From the NCBI GenBank assembly GCA_964417885.1, contig CAYQKN010000189.1, forward strand, positions 1 through 6,434: a DNA stretch of 6,434 nucleotides. The letters run 5' to 3'. Source of the DNA: UKL13-2 sp964417885. Lineage in GTDB: Bacteria; Pseudomonadota; Gammaproteobacteria; Burkholderiales; Usitatibacteraceae. The position numbers were made by a program, and so were the translations under genes. Below the pieces are notes generated by a model. It made no database searches. It worked only from the letters and a program-made list of their open reading frames with translations, and was not told the DNA's origin. Positions 1 to 5,168 of this stretch are shown here, one piece after another; the first letter of the stretch is position 1; every line of letters starts with the position of its first letter.

Positions 1-273
1 CTCGGCCTGGTGCGCGGCATCACCGTGCGCTCGCGCAACTTCGTCTCCGACGCCATCGGCGGGGTCCAGTCCATGCTGGGCGGCCGGGTCGGCGCCTATG
101 TGAAACTGGCCGAGGCCTCGCGCGCCGAGGCCTATGAGGAGTTGGTCGCCCACGCGCGCGAGATGGGCGCCAACGCCGTGATCGGCATGCGCTACGAGGC
201 CAACGAGATCATGGAAGGCGTGACCGAGGTCCTGGCCTACGGCACCGCCGTCGTGATCGAGCCCGCGCCCTAG
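1..273 (+). CDS. YbjQ/DUF74-family protein, 3' part (5' end cut off by the window)
   Basis: The reading frame is open from base 1 and ends at TAG 271-273, giving 90 visible residues; family members are about 105 residues, so roughly the first 15-20 are missing. The GTG at base 10 is probably internal, because the codons before it (LGL) already fit the family pattern. Visible family features are LVRGITVRSRN near the N-terminal edge, the LGGRVGAY turn, a helix with EASRAEAYEEL, then GANAVIGMRYE and a final strand ending YGTAVVIEP. YbjQ proteins form small oligomers and are often labelled 'heavy-metal-binding', but their function is unsettled. The visible part has no cysteine and one histidine, so the sequence gives no support for metal binding. 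It converges on the minus-strand apbC gene, sharing the CTAG stop tetranucleotide, which leaves no room for a terminator between them. Base composition is about 70% G+C by hand count of the first line. Confidence 0.85.
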   Translation, partial: LGLVRGITVRSRNFVSDAIGGVQSMLGGRVGAYVKLAEASRAEAYEELVAHAREMGANAVIGMRYEANEIMEGVTEVLAYGTAVVIEPAP

Positions 274-1271
274 AGCTTCAGCGCGGCGCCGACCTGGTCG
301 GCCAGATCGGCGAAACTGTCGGCCGCCGGCCCCGGCGTAAGGGCCGCGGGCGCGCCCGCGTCGCCCGACGCGCGCACGGCGGCGGCGAGCGGGATCTCGC
401 CCATGAAGGCGACGCCCAGCCGCTTTGCCTCGGCCTTCGCCCCGCCGCGGCCGAAGACGTCGCCGCTCATGTTCTCGATCAGGCCCAACGTCGGAACCCC
501 GACCTTCTGGAACAGGGCGTGGGCGCGCCGCGCATCGGCCAGCGCCACTTCCTGCGGCGTCGAGACGATGACCGCGCCGTCCAGCGGCGTCTTCTGGATC
601 AGGGTCAGCTGGATGTCGCCGGTGCCGGGCGGCAGGTCGACCACCAGGTAATCGAGGTCGTTCCAGTTGGTCTCATTGAGCAGCTGCTCCAGCGCCTGCG
701 TGACCATCGGGCCGCGCCATACCATCGGCGTTTCCGGGTCGATCAGGAAACCGACGCTCATGGCCTGGATGCCGTGGCCTTCGAGCGGCTCCATCGTCTT
801 GCCGTCCTTCGATGCCGGCCGGCCGGTGATGCCCAGCATCATCGGCTGCGACGGGCCGTAGATGTCGGCGTCCAGCATGCCGACCGACGCACCTTCGGCG
901 GCCAGCGCCAGCGCCAGGTTGACCGCGGTGGTGCTTTTGCCGACACCGCCCTTGCCGGAAGCGACGGCGATGATGTTCTTGATCCCCGGCACCAGCTTGA
1001 CGCCGCGCTGAGCCGAATGCGAAACGATCTTCGAATAGACGTTGGCGGAAATGTTGCCGATGCCCGGCAACTGCTTCAGCCGGTCGATCACTTGACGGCG
1101 AATCGACTCGGTCAGGCTCTTGCCGGGATAGCCGAGCACGATTTCCAGCGCGACATCGGCGCCGTCGATCTTGATGTTGCGCGCCGACTTGCCTTCGACA
1201 TAATTCAGGCCGGTGACGGGATCGAGCAATTCACGCAGTGCGTTCTGGATGTTTTCAACGGTAATGCTCAT
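270..1271 (-). CDS. apbC: Mrp/ApbC (NBP35-type) P-loop ATPase, iron-sulfur carrier family, lacking the CxxC motif
   Basis: A 333-residue cytosolic protein. Residues 1-85 are the MIP18/DUF59-like N-terminal domain (LLDPVTGLNYVE). Residues about 97-333 are the ParA/MinD-type ATPase: deviant Walker A KGGVGKST (107-114, signature Lys107 and P-loop Lys112), LDADIYGPS (133-141), VWRGPM (184-189) and DLPPGTGD (212-219). The family assembles or carries 4Fe-4S clusters as a dimer, using a C-terminal CxxC. Here the conserved ENMS (266-269) runs straight into GDVFGRGG, so the usual stretch of about a dozen residues with CxxC is absent. The whole protein contains no cysteine. It is shorter than E. coli Mrp (about 369). 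Residues 1 to about 225 look betaproteobacterial, while the rest looks more alphaproteobacterial and is richer in G+C. The ATG at 1271 gives the expected family N-terminus, although no clear Shine-Dalgarno sequence precedes it. The family assignment is secure; an Fe-S carrier role is doubtful for this copy. Confidence 0.95.
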   Translation of the reverse strand: MSITVENIQNALRELLDPVTGLNYVEGKSARNIKIDGADVALEIVLGYPGKSLTESIRRQVIDRLKQLPGIGNISANVYSKIVSHSAQRGVKLVPGIKNIIAVASGKGGVGKSTTAVNLALALAAEGASVGMLDADIYGPSQPMMLGITGRPASKDGKTMEPLEGHGIQAMSVGFLIDPETPMVWRGPMVTQALEQLLNETNWNDLDYLVVDLPPGTGDIQLTLIQKTPLDGAVIVSTPQEVALADARRAHALFQKVGVPTLGLIENMSGDVFGRGGAKAEAKRLGVAFMGEIPLAAAVRASGDAGAPAALTPGPAADSFADLADQVGAALKL

Positions 1272-1313
1272 GTGCGGGGACTTTGCAGTTGGATGGGTTG
1301 GTGCGAGATGCGT

Positions 1314-1319
1314 ATTTTA
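1314..1319 (-). promoter_or_regulatory. possible -10 element for apbC
   Basis: On the minus strand this reads TAAAAT, about 43 bases before the apbC start, within the AT-rich part of the divergent spacer. A TTGATA-like hexamer (1341-1346) lies upstream, but the 21-base gap is too long for a standard sigma-70 promoter. Treat this as a weak candidate. Confidence 0.25.
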
Positions 1320-1360
1320 TCGGAAACCCACTCGCTGCCGTATCAAAGTTTAGGTGGGCT

Positions 1361-1369
1361 TGGTACAAT
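1361..1369 (+). promoter_or_regulatory. extended -10 promoter candidate for the metG operon
   Basis: TGGTACAAT matches an extended -10 (TGn followed by TACAAT, one mismatch to TATAAT). It lies in the AT-rich part of the spacer between the divergent apbC and metG genes. No good -35 hexamer is found 16-18 bases upstream, which is compatible with an extended -10 promoter. Initiation would fall near 1376 and leave a leader of about 90 bases before metG. It is the only strong-looking -10 facing metG in the spacer. Confidence 0.45.
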
Positions 1370-1407
1370 TCAATGCAATAAAAAACAAGCTAAATCAACC
1401 CTACGCA

Positions 1408-1432
1408 ACCGCTAACCGCGACCGCTAACCGC
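1408..1432. repeat. 12-bp direct repeat with 13-bp period in the metG leader
   Basis: ACCGCTAACCGC occurs at 1408-1419 and again at 1421-1432, separated by one G. The flanks carry further AACC/CGC-like words. It lies between the metG promoter candidate and the metG start. It could be a local duplication or a binding site; the sequence alone does not say which. Confidence 0.8.
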
Positions 1433-1468
1433 AAACGTAACCCTGCGCCTGAGTCCCCCACCGGCGCC

Positions 1469-3613
1469 ATGAAATTCCCGATGCCCCGCAAATTATTTGT
1501 CACCACCGCGCTTCCCTACGCAAACGGCCCGTTTAACATAGGCCACATCATGGAATACCTCCAGGCCGATATCTGGGTGCGATTCCAGCGCATGCAGGGT
1601 CATACGGTGCACTTCGTCTGTGCCGACGATGCGCATGGCGCGCCGATCATGCTCAACGCGGAGAAGCTGGGCATCCCGCCGGAGCAGTTGATCACCCAGG
1701 TCCACGCGCTGCACAACGCCGACTGGCCGCGCTTTCATATCAGTTTTGATCACTTCCATTCCACGCATTCGCCGGAAAACACCGAGCTCGCGCAGTCGAT
1801 CTACAAGTCGCTCAAGGCCGCCAAGATGATCGCGAGCCGCGAGATCGAGCAGTTCTACGATCCGGTCAAGGGCATGTTCCTGCCGGACCGTTATATCAAG
1901 GGCGAGTGCCCCAAGTGCGGCACGCCTGACCAGTACGGCGACAGTTGCGAGAACTGCGGCGCGGTCTACGCGCCGACCGACCTGAAGAATCCGTTGTCTG
2001 CACTGACCGGTGCCAAACCGGTGATCAAGAAATCCGAGCACTATTTTTTCAAGCTGTCCGACAAGCGCTGCGTGCAGTTCCTGCAAAAGTGGACCAGCGA
2101 AACGAATTTGCAGAGCGAAGTGGTCAACAAGCTGGCCGAGTGGCTGGGCGATGACGGCAAGAACCTCAACGACTGGGACATCTCGCGCGATCCGCCTTAT
2201 TTCGGCATTGAGATACCCGATGTGCCCGGCAAGTATTTTTACGTGTGGCTCGATGCCCCGATCGGCTATCTTGCCTCGCTCAAGTCGTACTTCGATTCCG
2301 GCAAGGCGAAGGCGAATGGCGAGAAGCGCAGCTTTGACGAGTTCCTGGCCGACGACAACGTCGAGCAGTATCACTTCATCGGCAAGGACATCATTTATTT
2401 CCACACGCTGTTCTGGCCCGCCATGTTGCATTTCGCCGGCCGCAAGGTGCCGAACAACGTCTTCGTGCACGGATTCATCCAGATTTCCGGCGAGAAGATG
2501 TCCAAATCGCGCGGCATCGGTTTCGGCCCGTCGAAGTACATCGATGTCGGCTTGAACCCGGAATGGCTGCGCTACTACATCGCCGCCAAGCTGAACGACC
2601 GGGTCGAGGATCTTGATTTCAACCCGGATGATTTCCTCACACGGGTGAACAGCGACCTGATCGGCAAATACGTCAACATCGCCAGCCGTTGTGCCGGGTT
2701 CATCACCAAGAAATTCGACGGCAAGCTGGGCAAACCGCAGATGCCGAAGGAAATCGCCGCCGAATTTGCCGGTGCCGCCGATGAGATCGCCGGCTACTTC
2801 GATGGTCGTGAATTCGGCAAGGCGATTCGCAAAATCATGGCGCTGGCCGATCTGGCCAACCAGTTTGTCGACGCCAACAAGCCGTGGGAACTGGCCAAGC
2901 AGGAAGGCAAGGAAGCCGAATTGCTCACCGCCTGCTCCACGGCGGTCGCCATGTTCCGCGATCTCACCGTTTGGCTGGCGCCGGTGTTGCCCGAGCTTTC
3001 GGCCAAAGCCGGCGAGATGTTCAATTTCGACGCGCTCGACTGGAAATCGACCGCCAAGCCATTGAAGGAAGGCCATGAGATCAAGCCGTATAAACATTTG
3101 ATGGGCCGGGTCGATGCCAAGCAGATCGACGCCTTGATGGAGCCGCCGAAAGAAGTGGTTGAGGCCGGCAAAAAGTCGGACGCCAAGGTGGAAGCCAAGC
3201 CGGCGAACGGCGAGGCCGCCGCAGCCCCTACCGAATTCGCGCTGCAGCCGGTCGAACCACCGAAGCCCATCGTCGTCGCACCCATCGCCGAAACCATTTC
3301 CATCGACGATTTCGGCCGGCTCGATTTGCGCATCGCCAAGATTCTCGACGCCGAACTGGTGGTCGAAGCCGACAAGCTGCTGAAGCTCACGCTCGATCTC
3401 GGCATTGAAACGCGCACCGTGTTCGCCGGCATCCGTTCGGCTTACAACCCCAAGGACCTGGTCGGCCGGCTGACGGTGATGGTCGCCAACCTGGCGCCGC
3501 GCAAGATGCGCTTCGGCGAATCACAGGGCATGGTGCTGGCCGCCGGCGACGGTACCGGCATCTACCTGCTGGCGCCGGATGCGGGTGCGGTGCCGGGGAT
3601 GCGGATCAAATGA
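1469..3613 (+). CDS. metG: methionyl-tRNA synthetase with C-terminal tRNA-binding domain
   Basis: Class I synthetase that charges tRNA(Met) with methionine using ATP in the cytosol. The 714 residues compare with about 677 in E. coli. In order: Rossmann catalytic core with the HIGH-type motif, here NIGH (residues 23-26, Asn for the first His); zinc knuckle with Cys147, Cys150, Cys160 and Cys163; the FYVWLDAPIGY strand; KMSKS (343-347); the helical anticodon-binding domain with NKPW (Trp473 matching the anticodon-reading Trp); a low-complexity Lys/Ala/Pro linker at about 555-608; and an EMAPII/Trbp111-like tRNA-binding domain from about 610 to 714 (LDLRIAKI, ESQGMVLAA). The linker explains much of the extra length. 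ATG 1469 adds MKFP before a second in-frame ATG at 1481 (MPRKLFVTT), which is the more usual family start; neither has a clear ribosome binding site. The stop overlaps the next gene by ATGA. Confidence 0.97.
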   Translation: MKFPMPRKLFVTTALPYANGPFNIGHIMEYLQADIWVRFQRMQGHTVHFVCADDAHGAPIMLNAEKLGIPPEQLITQVHALHNADWPRFHISFDHFHSTHSPENTELAQSIYKSLKAAKMIASREIEQFYDPVKGMFLPDRYIKGECPKCGTPDQYGDSCENCGAVYAPTDLKNPLSALTGAKPVIKKSEHYFFKLSDKRCVQFLQKWTSETNLQSEVVNKLAEWLGDDGKNLNDWDISRDPPYFGIEIPDVPGKYFYVWLDAPIGYLASLKSYFDSGKAKANGEKRSFDEFLADDNVEQYHFIGKDIIYFHTLFWPAMLHFAGRKVPNNVFVHGFIQISGEKMSKSRGIGFGPSKYIDVGLNPEWLRYYIAAKLNDRVEDLDFNPDDFLTRVNSDLIGKYVNIASRCAGFITKKFDGKLGKPQMPKEIAAEFAGAADEIAGYFDGREFGKAIRKIMALADLANQFVDANKPWELAKQEGKEAELLTACSTAVAMFRDLTVWLAPVLPELSAKAGEMFNFDALDWKSTAKPLKEGHEIKPYKHLMGRVDAKQIDALMEPPKEVVEAGKKSDAKVEAKPANGEAAAAPTEFALQPVEPPKPIVVAPIAETISIDDFGRLDLRIAKILDAELVVEADKLLKLTLDLGIETRTVFAGIRSAYNPKDLVGRLTVMVANLAPRKMRFGESQGMVLAAGDGTGIYLLAPDAGAVPGMRIK

Positions 3614-3987
3614 CCGATCGTGATCTGCCGCTGCGGCTGCCGCCGTACGCGGTGGATCGCGACGTCATCGAAACCGAAGTCCGCATCGACACCTATCGTG
3701 CCTCCGGCCCCGGCGGCCAGCACGTCAACAAAACCAATTCCGCCATTCGCCTCACGCACCTGCCGTCAGGCGTGGTGGTGATCGCACAGGATTCGTCGTC
3801 GCAATTTCGCAATAAGGAAATCGCGTTCGAGCGGCTGATCGAGCGGCTGAAAAAACTCAATCACGTGCCGAAGAAACGGCTGGCGACCAAGCCGACGCGC
3901 GCCTCGCAGGAGCGTCGTATCGAGGCCAAGAAAACCCGCGCCACGGTCAAGTCCGTGCGCAGCAAGAAAATCCGGCACGACGAATGA
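3610..3987 (+). CDS. GGQ release-factor-like protein, probable ribosome-rescue peptidyl-tRNA hydrolase
   Basis: A 125-residue cytosolic protein consisting of one RF-1 domain (PF00472 type) and a basic tail. The core resembles RF2: YRASGPGGQHVNKT, with the catalytic Gly35-Gly36-Gln37, followed by SAIRLTHLPSGVVV. The domain lacks the extra loop present in E. coli ArfB/YaeJ after the equivalent strand. It has no codon-recognition domain, so it cannot be a normal RF1 or RF2. The tail (about 88-123) is Lys/Arg-rich and contains KPTRASQERR, very like the ArfB tail that enters the empty mRNA channel of stalled ribosomes. The likely job is hydrolysis of peptidyl-tRNA on stalled ribosomes; this is inferred, and a tRNA-hydrolase role elsewhere is possible. 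ATG 3610 overlaps the metG stop (ATGA) and ATGA joins it to acyP, so translation is probably coupled. It is not named arfB because the core differs. Confidence 0.85.
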   Translation: MTDRDLPLRLPPYAVDRDVIETEVRIDTYRASGPGGQHVNKTNSAIRLTHLPSGVVVIAQDSSSQFRNKEIAFERLIERLKKLNHVPKKRLATKPTRASQERRIEAKKTRATVKSVRSKKIRHDE

Positions 3988-4274
3988 GCGACGACACGAT
4001 CACGGTGCGGCTGGAAATCACTGGCCGGGTGCAGGGCGTCGGATTCCGCGAATCGATGCGCGCGGTGGCGCAGGCGCTGGAGGTCAACGGCTGGGTGCGC
4101 AATCGCGACGATGGCAGCGTGGAGGCGATGCTGCAAGGCGCCGAGCACGATGTCGAGCGCCTCGTGGCCTGGTGTCACAACGGGCCCCCGGGTGCCAACG
4201 TGAAGTACGTCAATGCCAACCTGGTTCAGGACAGCGAAACCTTCATCGCCTTTACCCGCTGGCCGAACACGTAA
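3984..4274 (+). CDS. acyP: acylphosphatase
   Basis: A 96-residue cytosolic enzyme of the usual family length (about 90-100) that hydrolyses acyl phosphates such as acetyl phosphate or 1,3-bisphosphoglycerate to a carboxylate and phosphate. Both family signatures are present: GRVQGVGFR (residues 14-22, with phosphate-binding Arg22) and GWVRNRDDGSVEAMLQG (36-52, with Asn40 in the position of the catalytic Asn), followed by WCHNGPPGA. It is the last gene of the metG operon, and its ATG overlaps the preceding stop as ATGA. Its metabolic purpose beside translation genes is unclear; acylphosphatase is often an operon passenger. A structured inverted repeat begins 16 bases after the stop codon. Confidence 0.95.
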   Translation: MSDDTITVRLEITGRVQGVGFRESMRAVAQALEVNGWVRNRDDGSVEAMLQGAEHDVERLVAWCHNGPPGANVKYVNANLVQDSETFIAFTRWPNT

Positions 4275-4289
4275 CCGCGCATTCGAGAG

Positions 4290-4357
4290 CAAACCCCAGC
4301 ACAGGCGCGCATTTCCAGCCAAAAAGCGTCTGGAAGCCGCACCAGTGCTGGGGTTTG
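4290..4357. terminator. perfect 13-bp inverted repeat enclosing a second stem; possible terminator of the metG operon
   Basis: CAAACCCCAGCAC (4290-4302) is exactly complementary to GTGCTGGGGTTTG (4345-4357). Inside the 42-base loop, TTCCAG (4313-4318) pairs with CTGGAA (4330-4335) around an 11-base loop, so the whole element can fold as a long interrupted hairpin. It starts 16 bases after acyP ends and lies before the cytochrome operon. No run of T follows the right arm (TATTTGGG), so it is not a classic Rho-independent terminator. A processing hairpin, a small RNA or a remnant of a mobile repeat are alternatives. The rest of 4275-4472 shows no gene and no convincing promoter, although the cytochrome operon must be transcribed from somewhere. 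Confidence 0.45.
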
Positions 4358-4472
4358 TATTTGGGTTCCACCAAAAGCCGATATTTTCCGGTTGCTGACG
4401 GGCGCGGGCAAGTTCACGCCAGCATGGGTTGCCGCGTAAATGGCACGGTGGTGCATGCGAAAATGCCGGACG

Positions 4473-5168
4473 ATGAAACGCTTGCTGTTATTGCTGCTGC
4501 TCGCAGCCCCCGCCGCATGGGCGGCCCCCAAGGTTCCTGACACCGTCGCCGAACGTGCGCGCGCCTGCCTTAGCTGCCATGCCGCCGAGGGCAGGCGGGT
4601 CAAGGATGAGTACTATCCGCGCCTCGCTGGCAAACCGGCCGGCTATCTGCTGAACCAGATGCTGCATTTCCGCGACGGGCGCCGGCAGAACCGCGCGATG
4701 GCGTTGCTGATGGAAAATCTTTCCGACGCCTATCTCGCCGAACTGGCGGCGTATTTCTCCACCTTGCCGGCAACGTATTTGCCGGTCAGCGCCAACGCCG
4801 CTCATGCCGAATCCAGGCCGGCCCCGGCACTCGTCAGCCAGGGCGATCCCGCACGCAAGATTCCCGCCTGTACGGACTGTCACGGCAAGGAGATGCTCGG
4901 TGTGGCGCCGGCCATCCCCGGCCTGCTGGGCCTGCCGGCCGATTACCTGAGCGCCCAATTCGGCGCCTGGAAAGTCGGCACACGGTGGGCGGCGGCGCCG
5001 GACTGCATGGCAGATATTGCGCGCCAGCTGACTGAGCGTGAAGTGAGTGAGATGGCCAATTGGCTGGCGACCCGGCCGCTGCCGGCAGATTCGCGACCGG
5101 CCAAAGCGCTGGCCGCTGCGTTGCCGATCCAATGCGGCAGCGTGACCGCGCCGGCGGTGAAGCCATGA
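4473..5168 (+). CDS. exported diheme c-type cytochrome, c4-like
   Basis: The ATG at 4473 gives 231 residues with a clean Sec signal peptide: MKR, seven leucines, then AAPAAWA with likely cleavage near residue 17 or 18. The upstream ATG at 4440 would put a charged, Cys-containing stretch in front and is rejected. Two class I cytochrome domains follow, with haem motifs CLSCH (32-36) and CTDCH (133-137). Each is followed by the c4-like YPRLAGKPAGYLLNQM or IPGLLGLPADYLSAQF pattern. Met76 or Met80 and Met179 are candidate axial ligands. Two extra cysteines, Cys178 and Cys221, could form a disulfide in the periplasm. It probably shuttles electrons from the adjacent three-haem cytochrome or its dehydrogenase to a terminal oxidase. 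The stop overlaps the next start as ATGA, implying coupled expression. Confidence 0.9.
   Translation: MKRLLLLLLLAAPAAWAAPKVPDTVAERARACLSCHAAEGRRVKDEYYPRLAGKPAGYLLNQMLHFRDGRRQNRAMALLMENLSDAYLAELAAYFSTLPATYLPVSANAAHAESRPAPALVSQGDPARKIPACTDCHGKEMLGVAPAIPGLLGLPADYLSAQFGAWKVGTRWAAAPDCMADIARQLTEREVSEMANWLATRPLPADSRPAKALAAALPIQCGSVTAPAVKP
5156..5160 (+). promoter_or_regulatory. ribosome binding site that fixes the start of the three-haem cytochrome
   Basis: GGTGA lies four bases before ATG 5165. Together with the ATGA overlap and the signal sequence that starts there, it supports 5165 over the in-frame ATG at 5060, which lies well inside the preceding gene. Confidence 0.6.

Noticed and set aside
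519..1415. A 298-codon plus-strand open frame opposite apbC
   Set aside because: It mirrors the apbC coding sequence, has no family features and runs through the divergent promoter spacer.
1493..3097. A 534-codon open frame on the minus strand opposite metG
   Set aside because: It is fully inside a well-supported essential gene, has no recognisable domain and shows the Arg/Val/Gly/Leu-rich make-up typical of antisense frames in GC-rich DNA.
4290..4357. Integron attC recombination site
   Set aside because: The arms do not show the RYYYAAC and GTTRRRY end boxes, there is no cassette-like layout and no integrase is in view.
4360..4376. tRNA or tmRNA 3' end suggested by GGTTCCACCA
   Set aside because: No T-arm consensus, acceptor stem or D-arm can be built upstream; the match is a short chance similarity.
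4440..4472. Upstream ATG start for the diheme cytochrome
   Set aside because: It adds eleven residues, including two cysteines and several arginines, in front of a textbook signal peptide that begins at 4473.
5060..5164. Upstream ATG start for the three-haem cytochrome
   Set aside because: It would overlap the diheme cytochrome gene by 109 bases and hide the signal segment; ATG 5165 has a ribosome binding site and an ATGA junction.
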